From Lumbricus rubellus (Eukaryota; Annelida; Clitellata; Crassiclitellata; Lumbricidae), in the NCBI GenBank assembly GCA_945859605.1, contig OX243814.1:43869505-43933504 (forward strand): a stretch of DNA of 64,000 nt, written 5' to 3'. Positions 32,018 through 42,451 of this stretch are shown here, piece after piece. Numbering within the stretch: the first letter of the stretch is position 1; the number at the start of each line of letters is the position of its first letter. The notes under the pieces are model-generated. The model was not told the DNA's origin. It saw only the letters and a program-made list of their open reading frames with translations, and searched no databases. The position numbers and the translations under genes were made by a program.

Positions 32018-32635
32018 ATGGAAGCTAAGAGCGTGGTTCGATGCTCGGTCTGTGGACAAGTCTTCTCCGGTCCGTATGCCGCTCGATCGAGATGGAGGCA
32101 CGAAAAGAATTGCCGACCGTACCGGGTGAGACGCGTCAAGGGCGTTTCTTCTGCACCCGCCGCGGCGGGTTCGGTCAGCGCCGCTTCGCCCTCGGCGGCT
32201 GTCTCCGCGACGGTGGAACCCACCAGCAGCAGCGACCTGGTTCCTACGAAACTGCTGGGAACGTTTGACAGTTCGGACGATGACGCGTGTGGGTTTGATA
32301 TCTGTTCACTTCTGAACGTTCCGGATCCCGTGCTGGACAAAGTCTTGGGCCCTACGATGACGCAGGCAGAGATGGCCAGCATCGTTCGTCGCGGATGTGA
32401 ACTAGCGACCATCGTGTCGGCGGAATGTTTCGTCGAGCTACTCTCCATGGAATTCCCTCACTGGACCCCCGACCTTCTCCTCGGCGTCTACCAGGGGTGC
32501 CTTCCCCCTGCCTTACCCCCAGCGTTGCTGCCATCCGACGTAATCTGGATCGACGACGAACCGAACGACGATGGACCAATCAACGATGAACCGAACCACG
32601 ATGGACCAATCAAAGATGAACCGACCGATAAATGA
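32018..32635 (+). CDS. Accessory ORF: small C2HC zinc-finger protein
   Basis: A 205-residue frame starting at ATG 32018; an in-frame ATG at 31952 would add 22 residues. Near the N-terminus is a zinc-finger-like motif Cys9-x2-Cys12-x15-His28-x3-Cys32 followed by a basic patch (RPYRVRRVK), suggesting nucleic-acid binding. The middle is Ala/Ser-rich. Then comes an acidic-hydrophobic region (FDSSDDDACGFDICSLL; TQAEMASIVRRG) and the acidic C-terminal repeats DEPNDDGPIN. It sits after pol, where env or accessory genes occur in other elements, but it has no signal peptide or membrane segment. I know no named homologue. GC content and codon use resemble the gag region. Confidence 0.65.
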   Translation: MEAKSVVRCSVCGQVFSGPYAARSRWRHEKNCRPYRVRRVKGVSSAPAAAGSVSAASPSAAVSATVEPTSSSDLVPTKLLGTFDSSDDDACGFDICSLLNVPDPVLDKVLGPTMTQAEMASIVRRGCELATIVSAECFVELLSMEFPHWTPDLLLGVYQGCLPPALPPALLPSDVIWIDDEPNDDGPINDEPNHDGPIKDEPTDK

Positions 32636-32639
32636 ACTG

Positions 32640-33678
32640 ACCTACAGATGAACCGACCTGAACCTTCTTCGCTGGACCAGGGACAGTGGACAACGGAATT
32701 CTAACGAAAGAAAGGGGACCTTGCTAAGGTGACTTTAAAAGTTCTGTTAGATGGTTGTGGTCTACGGGGTTACTGTGGGACCGTTAATTGTGATGAGGGA
32801 CTGTTCGTCCCACATTGTTTTAGTCTTGCGGGTATGATTATTGTTGTGTTTAAAATCCACCGATAACGAACAGTAACGTTTTAATTGTAGCTGATAGAAG
32901 GGCAAATCGCACCGGACAGTCGGCCTTTACGGGATATCCCGCATGTGAGACTTGTAAACAATGCGCCGATGCTTAATTAGCACCGTTCTTAATAATCCTT
33001 CGTGAATAGCCAACTGCTAATTTGCTCTGGAACGATTTAGTTTTATGTGATACCCTATATGTGTGAATCCTACGAATACTGCGAACATTATTGATTGAAT
33101 TTAACGGACTAGGTTATCAGAAACCCTATTGGGTGCGATTTTCTTTTTATGAGCGACGCGCTCTAGCATTTTAACATGCCGATGCTTATTTAGCGCCTTT
33201 ATGATGTAGATCTAATTCTTTACGAATAACCAATTGTTATGTGATCAGAACCCAGTGGGTGCGATTCTGTTTTATGTGATATTCGGCGTACCGAAGTTAT
33301 GTGAGTCTATGAGCGATCTGCCTTAACATTTTAGCATGTGTTGACGCTTCCTTTAAACTGTGCACGTACAATGCCGCTATATAACATTAGTTTTGCGAAT
33401 GACTTTCGGTGTGTAAACTTAATTCCTTGCGGAAGAATTTATTTTGTGCGATTGTTATCCAGGAACAATGAAAAATGAACAGTAGTTTAATTGTATACAT
33501 GAATCGGATTATAGCACGTTATTTGAACATTCGTATTGAACTGAACAATATTTCGTGCATTGAACTTTGACCGCGCATTATTGACATTGCAGTAGACCGA
33601 TGCTTAGTCAAATTTTGGGGACAGTGCCTTGCTCCTTTCTCCCCAAAGTGGAATTGGGGACTGTTTGTGGGGGAGCCG
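32640..33678 (+). other. 3' untranslated region of the retrotransposon with diverged repeats
   Basis: No long frame. Loosely similar segments recur with GCCGATGCTTAATTAGCAC at 32965, GCCGATGCTTATTTAGCGCC at 33178, TGTTGACGCTTCC at about 33338 and ACCGATGCTTAGTC at about 33597. Between them ATCAGAAACCCTATTGGGTG (33117) echoes ATCAGAACCCAGTGGGTG (33244). The stretch ends in the polypurine tract before the 3' LTR. Confidence 0.6.
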
Positions 33679-34776
33679 TGTAGAGATTTTGCACTGTATG
33701 GGTGTCTGTATGTGTGTCTGCCCTGCTCTGTATCTCTGCCTGTACCTATACCTTCAGCCTATCTACATCTTCAGCACATCTACATCTTCAGCACATCTAC
33801 ATCTTCAGCACATCTACATCTTCAGCACATCTACATCTTCAGCACATCTACATCTTCAGCACATCTACATCTTCAGCACATCTACATCTTCAGCACATCT
33901 ACATCTTCAGCACATCTACATCTTCAGCACATCTACATCTTCAGCACATCTACTTGCTCAGCATACCTAGCCTATAGCCTACTTCTACATCTTCAGCGCA
34001 TCTAGCCTACGCCGCCTATAGCCCACATCTACATCTTCAGCGCATCTAGCCTACGCCGCCTACAGCCCACATCTACATCTTCAGCACATCTACATCTTCA
34101 GCACATCTACATCTTCAGCACATCTACATCTTCAGCACATCTACATCTTCAGCACACATACAGGGTATATAAGTCCGCTCGTACGCTTGCTCGGGGCAGA
34201 CGAATGGCCTGGTGAAGAATGCCTAAACCGCGTAGTAGTCAGGCTAAATGATCTGGCTTGACGGACGGTAAAACGTTCGTTGAGTGATACTGTTGTAGAG
34301 GGGGTAAATCCTGATCTGTGCCTCGAGAAGAACATCGGCCTCTTCAGGTATCCCTCTACATGACTGGGGTTCGGAGCCTGACTACCGTAACCTAGCTGAC
34401 GGACAAAGCTGCTTCGACGCTCGGACTCTTGCGCTGCAGTAGTCGCTGCTACTGACATTCCGATCTGTTGTTGCTGTCTGACCTTTCACTTTCTGCTGCA
34501 ACTGACTTTCCGAATCTGGGCGCTATATCAATTACTGTTCTCTGATCGTGGCGCTACATAAATCGTGCTGTGAAATCTGTGATCCTTCCATAAACTGTGA
34601 TTCTTCAATAAACTGTGATTCTTCAATAAACTGTGATTCTTCAATGAAACGTGTTCAAGCCTAGTCGGCTAATCTTTAGTCTACCGCTAAAGTGGACTCC
34701 GCGGACTGCAAGGGTACCTGACGACAGGGGTTGGTACTGGTCATCCTGGGTCTTCGCCCAGCCCCCGTTCTCCACA
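33679..34776 (+). repeat. 3' LTR (1098 bp)
   Basis: It matches the 5' LTR apart from one fewer 17-nt unit and two substitutions that I can see (AACGCC/AATGCC and GGAAAAAG/GGACAAAG). It is followed directly by the GTAC duplication. Confidence 0.92.
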
Positions 34777-34780
34777 GTAC

Positions 34781-36095
34781 GATTATATTCATATTATCTT
34801 AAGGTGTGATTGGCTAGAAGTATAGCAGATACTAGTTATGAAAGACTGGCAGAGTGCTTCCTTCTTATCAGGCAGAAATTTGACAGCAGAATAATGCCCT
34901 CGTGTCCCGTAGACCAAAGTCGAAAATGCGCAACATATGTTTCTTGACCAACCTTCCCCCACCGATGATGCAAGACTTCTCTGTCATTTCAAAGCTTACA
35001 CTCAATTCAACTTTGAAAACCTGGAGTTTTTTGCGTTCTTAAAACCGTCCACTTCACCCGGAACTTTGATCGGGAGCACCCCCGAGTAGTAACTTTAAAG
35101 GGTCGTTATAAATCTCCGTATATAAATGAACGAATGAATGAAGCTTGTGTCAGAGGCACGTACGTGTAAACAATCTATAGACTCAGGGTATAGGCCTACA
35201 CTATACAGTAACATGACAGTTTGCTAAGGCCTAGACCGATGTTCGTTCGGCTGGCCCAACACAAATATCGTTTAAATTTTTCTTCGGTAGATGGTAGAAT
35301 AAATATTCAGATTTACAGTACTATAAAATAGGCCCTACATGTATAGGAGGCTTATAACTCAGGATCAGTGTGCAAACGCACAGTGATCAGAGCGGAACCG
35401 CCTATCAGCCTACTATCAGCCTAAAATTATTCAGCGAGACGTTTGAATGTCTGAACAAACGGGGCAAACAATTAAACATCTGAGGTCGGCAATGCGTTTG
35501 TCACTTGGATGTGATGAAATTTGGATCTACACATGAACATGCCAAACGAAGTTTTTCGGATTGTAAGTTTGATGTCTATTGTTATAGCCTATGAGCACAC
35601 TTTATTGTAAGTCGATTTAAATTCATCGTTCATCGAAGACACATGGATTTATGGTAGGGCCTAATAGCAACACGCATTAATTAGGCTATTATTTGCTTTT
35701 GAACAACAACGTACGGTCTGTGTTTAAACTACACGTCTCGGGAAGCCCCCTCCCCGAAAATGAGGGCCCCGCCCCATAAAAGAATCGAGAGATGTTGTAC
35801 ACATAATATAGGTCTAATATTATTAGGCTACGTAGCATTTTCTCGAAGTCTGCGAACCATTTGGAAAGGCCTACGAAAATAAGACCATCGGAATACAAAG
35901 GATAAAATTTCTAGAGTTGACATCAATTTTCATGAAATTTTTGTTGAAAATGCTAAAACAAACAAGGGACTAGGTCTAGATTAAACACTGAACAACGTTG
36001 AATCTCTGGAAATTATGCTCTGGACGAATATCATAAAATTATAGTGCATTACTATGTAAAAAGTTAATAAAATAATATGCCGATGACAGTTACTG
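34781..36095. other. Intergenic, nothing recognised
   Basis: AT-rich DNA. A 15-nt word, ATATTATCTTAAGGT, is present on both sides of the retrotransposon (about 26939 and 34792). This suggests a small tandem duplication that predates the insertion. No gene is seen. Confidence 0.4.
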
Positions 36096-36100
36096 TAGAT

Positions 36101-36941
36101 CAGAGGTTCTCAAACTGTGGTACGCGTAAGCTATACGCCAGGAGCCGGTAAGGGGTACGCGAAAAATTTCCAGAAACATAAATTATATTTCAGTTTATGG
36201 ACTTTGTGTACATCTTTTTTACGAGCAATAATTTTTAACGTTGCAACATATAGGCCTAACGGCATCGTCATTTCTTTCTCTCACAACATAGGCCTATAAT
36301 AATTAGACTGACATGCTATATGGTGCATGCAACATATTCAATAATGTATGTTTATGCATATGACTATAATTTTGAGCAAATAATGTATAGATGGTTATAG
36401 AACCAAAGCCAGATATTCTCAGAGTTTAGGCCTACAGGGATCAAATAGGGGAGAGCTGAATTAGCCTAACAATTAATTTCTGGCTGAGCTTTAAAATTTA
36501 TGATTCTTTCAGCGTATCATATCCGTGTGAAACTAGTTTTTAAACTATATTCTTCCTATAAAAAACAAATATGGCCTAAAGTTTGAAATTGACAAATATT
36601 ACACTAGATATTTTAAATTTGTACTAGTCAAAACAGGCCAACAGCAGTAGCACCATAACGCTGTATAGGTTAGCTCTGTAATTCTTACAGGGTTATAGAC
36701 CATTTTTCTCTTTTCGCTGATGTGATTACATGATTAAAACTAAACAAATATTTTAAATTTTGCTTCTTATATACGACTCCAATACACGATGTCACCAATG
36801 ATTAATCGGACCTTTAGTTGTCACTGCAGTGGAACATCGCTATGGCATTTTGTTTCTGATTTGACTTTGCTGGGGGTAGGCTTACGTCATCATTCGATTT
36901 TTTACTTGGGGGTACAATAAAAATAAAATTTGAGAACCCTG
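36101..36941. mobile_element. hAT-like element, degraded (841 bp)
   Basis: The left end is CAGAGGTTCTCAAACTGTGG and the right end is TTTGAGAACCCTG, inverted. Near both ends are GGTACGCG / GGGGGTAC words. The flanking 8 bp do not match, and no coding region remains. Confidence 0.6.
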
Positions 36942-36944
36942 CAA

Positions 36945-37806
36945 TGGACAGTGGGGTGTCATATATAATAAGATAGCCTACATTAATTAAAACACATGTT
37001 CATTATCAATCGATCGATCAATCAATCATTTGATTATCTATCCAGATACATTGAACATAACATTGCAGTGTAGTGAAATTGTACAACTTATCGGGATACA
37101 AAGACTTACCACAAACCGATCGTGGCCTATCGTAATTTGTTTTGTCGTTTGTCGGACACGGTGATGAACATTTGGGTTAACTACCTTCACAGCAAATAAG
37201 CATAACTCTACCGCTTTTCTTTGGTGCTACAGGCGAGCCCTTAATATACGCCAACGAATCGTTAAATAGAGAACACACAATAGAAGCAGTAACCTATATT
37301 CGCAAAGGCACACTGCCATATCCACCTGCGCTCTCACTGCCATTCATTGATTATCCGCAGTAGACTGCAGATTGGACATCACTGCTGGATGGAGAGGCAT
37401 ACAGAAGTAGGCTACCCGGTAGTTGGCTTGACAGTGTCCGTCATCGGCTATAATAGATGTGTCGACTGTGTGGATATCAGTTCCAGCTTGTACCTGATGG
37501 CGAAGATGCACCGTAAAAACCCAATGCCACCTGACAATAATTCAGTCTGAACACTCGGTGTACCGTAGTTAGTTTAATGGATTTTGCGTCAAGAGCGTTA
37601 TATTGACGCACTGCATGGTGGAATATAATGTATATTATGTCTATGTTGGTTTGAGTTGATATAAATGTTATGTTATACGGTAAAAGTGAGGCATCTGTGA
37701 AGTTTAAAATTAAGATCGATTAGAGCTGTGTCACTGCTAGCAACGGCAGCGTAGGAAACGAATGTGGAGCCGGTCTATAAGGTAAGTCGCAATGTTGTCT
37801 TTCACA
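36945..37806. other. Intergenic, nothing recognised
   Basis: AT-rich unique-looking sequence. An ATCGATCGATCAATCAATCA run lies at about 37009. No gene is seen. Confidence 0.4.
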
Positions 37807-38154
37807 ATAATAAGCAGGGGTTATTTTAAGGAAATTTCTCAACTGCACATAATTTTCAGAATAGCATCCTACACCGGGTAAATTGGTCATTATTGAGACA
37901 AACAGGGCTTTTTAACTTAACGTGCAGATCTACACAAAATGTGCAGTTCTAATAAACTTCTAAATGGATTTGTGCAGTTGCAATAGCATTTTTGAGCAGT
38001 TAAAAAATATTTTTAAAGTTCATTGTCTTCCGATTGGGAATAATACGCTATTTTATAAAAAAACATTTAGAGAAGCCAATTATAGTCGGCCTATTGCAAG
38101 TTTTGTAATTGAAGTTTGCAGCTATAAACTTTGAAACGAGCCTAACCAATTTAA

Positions 38155-38976
38155 TACATTTTTTGGGCGCCGTAACAAAAGCGCGCATGACAAAAGCGCG
38201 CAGACAAATGCGCGCATTGCAATAACGCGCAAAGCGCGCAACAGGAACCTTCCCAGACAAAAGGGCGCGGACAAAAGCGCGCAACAAAAGCGCGCAAAAA
38301 TGCGCGCAACGATCAAACATACATACATACATGCATAGTATTTACATATGTAGGTATATACATAAATACATGCATGCATACATACATATATACATACAAT
38401 ACATACATACTATATATACTCACATACATGTACATACATACATGCATACATACATGCATACATACATACATATGGTATTTTCATATTACATATATAATTA
38501 TATATACATACCATACATAAATACATACATACATACTTACTACATTCTCACATACATACATACATACATACATACATACATACATTCATACATACATACA
38601 TACATACATACATACATACATACATACATACATACATACATACATACATACATACATACATACATACATACATACATACATACATACATACATGCATAAA
38701 TACATAAATACATGCATACATGCATACATGCTACAAACACATTATGTATACATACATACATACATACATACCTACAATACATACATTAATACATACATGT
38801 ATAAAAATATTTTGTGTATTGGGTCTATGTGTTCTTCGTCGCGCGCGCATTTGTCTGCGCGCATTTGTCGTGCGCGATTTTGTTACTGCGCGCATTTGTC
38901 TGCGCGCATTTGTCTGCGCGCATTTGTCTGCGCGCTTTTGACATGCGCGCTTTGACCGTGCACCCCTTTTTTGCAA
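38155..38976. mobile_element. Fold-back element with GCGCGCA arms and ATAC core
   Basis: The left arm (38160-38310) is made of units like GACAAAAGCGCGCA, and the right arm (about 38837-38960) carries the inverted units TGCGCGCATTTGTC. The ends TTTTTTGGGCGCCGTAACA and TGACCGTGCACCCCTTTTTT are loosely inverted. The centre is a (CATA)n microsatellite of about 500 bp. All Tyr/Ile/His or Met/Cys/Val frames there are repeat artefacts. Confidence 0.7.
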
Positions 38977-39047
38977 CAATGCTTATAGTAGAAAAACTGT
39001 GTGGAGGAGCTTGATGGGTCCATTTTAGTTTCGTTCGCAAATTGGCG

Positions 39048-40689
39048 CCAAGGCCGTAACTAGGGGGTGTTTTGGGTGTTTGAACACTCCCAGAAATGGA
39101 AAATGTAAAAAAATAAAATAATGCATTTACTAGCACATGAGGTAAAAACCATGAAATAAAACCAAGAAAACACCATCCGAAATAGAAAATGTAAAAAACA
39201 GAATATTTTTCACTTGCACGTAATAAAAAAACCATGAAATTAGGCTAAAGATACTAAGAAAGCCGTTTCCGATGGTCTTCTGAAAATTTGACGACTAAAA
39301 AGGTGTCGTAAGAAATTTAGACATCTAAAAAAAGGTGTCTTCAGAAATTTTGACAACTAAATAAGGTGTCTTCAGAAATTTTGACACCTATAAAAGTGTC
39401 ATCAGAAATTTTGACGACTGAACAAAAGTGTCTTTCGAAATTTGGACAACTAAAAGAGGTGTCTTCAGAAATTTTGACTACTAAGAAAGGTGTTTTCAGA
39501 AATTTTGACTACTAAAAAAGGGTGTCTTCAGAAAATTTGACAGCTAAAAAAGGTGTCTTCGGAAATTTTGACAACTAGGCAAATGTGTCTTCAGAAATTT
39601 TGACAACTAAAAAAGGTGTCTTCAGAAATTTTGACAACTAAAAAAGGTGTCTTCAGATATTTTGACGACTAAAAGGTGTCTTTAGAAATTTTGACAACGA
39701 AAAAGGTGTCATTAGAAATTCTTACAACTAAAAACAGATGTCTTCTGAAATTTTGACACCTAAAGAAAGTGCATTCCGATATTTTGACGACTAAAATAAT
39801 GTGTCTTCAGCAATTTTTACGACTAAACAAAGGTGTCTAAAAAATTTTTCACATTTAAACAAAGGATTTTTCAGAAATTTTGACGACTAAAAAAAGGCGT
39901 CAGAAATTTTGACGACTAAACAAAAGTGTCTTCAGAAATTTTTGAAAACTAAAAAAGGTGTCTTCAGAAATGTTGACGCCTAAAAAAGGTGTCTTCAGAA
40001 ACTTTGACAACTAAAAAAGGTGTCTTCAGAAATTTTGACAAGTAAAAAGGTGTCTTCATAAATGTTGACGACTAAGCAAAGGTGTCTTCTGAATTTTTGA
40101 CACCTAAAAAGTGTCTTCAGAAATTTTGACGATTAAACAAAGGTGTCTTCAGAAATTTTGACGACTAAGAAAGGTGTCTTCAGAAATTTTGACACCTAAA
40201 AAAGTGTCTTCAAAAATTTTGACGTTTAAACAAAGGTGTCTTCAGAAATTTTGACGACTAAGAAAGGCGTCTTCAGAAATTTTGACAACAAAAAAAGGTG
40301 TCTTGAAAAATTTTGACGACTAAACAAAGGTGTCTTCTGAAATTTTGACGTTTAAACAAAGGTGTCGTCAGAAATTTTGACAACTAAGAAAGCTATTTTC
40401 AGAAATTTTGACGACTAAACAAATGTGTCTTCTGAATTTTTGACACCTAAAAGGTGTCTTAAGAAATTTTAATATCTTAAAAAAGGCGTCATCAGAAATT
40501 TTGACGACTAAACAAAAGTGTCTTCAGAAATGTTGCCAACTAAAAAAGGTGTCATTAGAAATTCTGACAACTAAAAAAAATTGTCTTCTGGAATTTTGAC
40601 ACCTAAAGAAAGTGCATTCCGATATTTTGACGACTAAAATAATGTGTATGTGTGAAACCCTCCAAATCAAATCCTGGCTACGGCCTTGG
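39048..40689. mobile_element. TIR element expanded by a 31-nt minisatellite
   Basis: The ends CCAAGGCCGTAACTAGG and CCTGGCTACGGCCTTGG are inverted, of a type common in hAT elements. From about 39240 to 40640 the inside is a variable tandem array (about 45 copies) of a unit of roughly 31 nt based on GGTGTCTTCAGAAATTTTGA then CAACTAAAAAA. Adjacent units differ by small indels. No target duplication could be fixed. Confidence 0.7.
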
Positions 40690-41315
40690 AGGCTCGGGAA
40701 GTTGTGCAGTTCTAAAAATTCCTCTAAAAAGCCCTGCCGCCATACTTGTTTTGCGTGGAATAGCTAACTTGGGAGAATTTTGATACGGTGTAAGATATTT
40801 TTCGATCCTTCATGTTTATATGCATTCACATCTATTGTTTAAAATTATTGAAGTTGTAAACACAAAAAGCAGAGAAGCCCTGTGCTCCGCCTGGATTTCT
40901 TTTTAACTCATTATTTTGTTACAAACTGGGAATCTTGCACTCGATTTCGTTTCGCGGGCGTTATGTGGCTTGCATCAAACTGCTTGTTTGAATATTCCAT
41001 TTATCTCTAGACTTGTTTTCTTGTATTTTATGCCATTAGAGTTTAATTCACGGCAAAAAGTCTTATAATTTTGTTTGTTACAATTAGTTTAATTTAAAAA
41101 AATTAGCTACTTACGTTGTTTATGCGATTGTGTGTAAAAAAGTAACTGCACAAAACCTGATTTTCAACTGCACAAATTTGTTTTCCAACAACACACTTTG
41201 TGTCCAGCTGCACGTTAAAATAACCCCTGATAATAAGTCCTGCATACTATTACATACATACATACATTATAATATATTCATACATGCATACATATTATAT
41301 TCATACATACGGGTC

Positions 41316-41420
41316 AGTGGGCACGGTAGTCGATTGGTCAAAGCGCACGGACTCCTTACAAAGCGTAGGCCTACGGGTTCGAGTGAACCCCTCTGGCGGT
41401 CACTTCTGTAGCGTCTGCTT
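41316..41420 (+). repeat. tRNA-derived SINE head
   Basis: A GGGCACGGTAGTCGATTGGT stretch gives an A-box-like region, and GGGTTCGAGTGAACCC (41375-41390) gives a clear B box. It lies downstream of an ATAC repeat. A diagnostic tail is not obvious. Confidence 0.5.
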
Positions 41421-41761
41421 ACGTTTCCTAAGGAAATGTACGTCGAGATATTTATGTCTGAATTGACTCATTTGCATCGTGAGTCTTACCTGTGCACTTT
41501 GCAGGATTCGGCCCCCCCCTCCCACGTCACCCTCACAGGTCACGAACAATAGACAAGTCATGAATATGCGTGAATCAGAGTGGGGCATGCACTGTGACAT
41601 TGCACGGTCACTCGGCCAGTGCTGCTGGCATGTGACCCTTTGTGTATGAGCCAGAAGCCATGCACTGGTATAATTGTAAGTAGGCCCCTATACACAGTAT
41701 TTCTGTAATAGTCAACTTATCACTTGTGTGCACACTGCACAATATTATTATATATTTATAG

Positions 41762-41870
41762 GGCACGGACATTTCCCCCTGGACAAACCCCTCCGGACAA
41801 AACTCCCAAAACCAAAACCCCGGACAATTCTCCTGGGGTAGGACAAACCCCGTCTGGTAGAACACATTGC
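41762..41870. repeat. Short tandem GGACAAA-type arm (fold-back remnant)
   Basis: Irregular 14-16-nt units (GGACAAACCCCTCC, GGACAAAACTCCCAA, GGACAATTCTCCTGG) follow the same GAC...CC pattern as the longer arms elsewhere. Just downstream (about 41915-41960) is GTTGGATTGATGAAAAG-type sequence, as inside the element at 1-600. Confidence 0.45.
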
Positions 41871-42014
41871 GTATAAGTGGTTGTACTATAAAACGGCGGC
41901 TCTAAGTATGCAAGTTGGATTGATGAAAAGAATTCTCTCTAAATAGAAACCGGATTGATTCCTTCTTTTAATGAACCTCTCAACATGAGACTCGGTGGAC
42001 TGAGTGAGTTTTGA

Positions 42015-42275
42015 AATATGCTTCTCAGTCACTATGATCATTGAGTTTGGATATATGCTTGTCGGTCACTATGATCATTGAGTTTGGATATATGCTTGTC
42101 GGTCACTATGATCACTGAGTTTGGAAATTATGCTTCTCAGTCACTATGATCATTGAGTTTTTATACAAAATTATGCTTCTCAGTCACTATGATCATTGAG
42201 TTTGGAAATTATGCTTCTCAGTCACTATGATCATTGTGTTTGGAAACTATGCTTGTCGGTCACTGTGATCGCTGT
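42015..42275. repeat. Minisatellite upstream of GT61 copy 1
   Basis: About six copies of a 36-48-nt unit built on ATGCTTCTCAGTCACTATGA followed by TCATTGAGTTTGG. A single related unit is present upstream of copy 2 (about 53479), so the array expanded in copy 1. Confidence 0.8.
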
Positions 42276-42451
42276 GAATTGATATATCGCTTAATCCAGT
42301 TAACAGTTTGCTCTTTTCACCAACAGAGCCGCTGAGACCTCATGAAAACTCCATGCCGCAACATACATGTAGGCTACATCAACTTCCGAATTTGTAGTAC
42401 AGTCACATAGCACATTTTATTGTCACACTCATTGTCCAAAGAGTGTTCAGG

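Larger units (their letters stand above)
26955..34776 (+). mobile_element. Internally deleted Ty3/gypsy-like LTR retrotransposon with accessory ORF
   Basis: The LTRs lie at 26955-28069 and 33679-34776. They begin TGTAGAG, end TCCACA, and are flanked by the 4-bp duplication GTAC (26951-26954 and 34777-34780). Between them come a primer-binding site, one gag-pol frame (28181-31282) with RT, RNase H and integrase mostly deleted, GC-rich 33-nt repeats, a block of the LTR's own 17-nt repeat, a zinc-finger ORF (32018-32635), about 1 kb of untranslated sequence, and a G-rich polypurine stretch (TGTGGGGGAGCC) before the 3' LTR. The protease and RT remnant text is of Ty3/gypsy type. It must rely on another element for reverse transcription and integration. 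Confidence 0.92.
37815..41229. mobile_element. hAT element (3.4 kb) with two nested repeats
   Basis: The ends CAGGGGTTATTTTAA and TTAAAATAACCCCTG are exact inverted copies, flanked by the 8-bp duplication ATAATAAG (37807-37814 and 41230-41237). Subterminal text (CTACACAAAATGTGCAGTTC, ATGGATTTGTGCAGTTG) is shared with the small hAT MITEs at 44333 and 63378, so these form one family. Most of its length is later cargo: a fold-back element at 38155-38976 and a TIR block full of 31-nt repeats at 39048-40689. No transposase is recognised. Confidence 0.88.
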
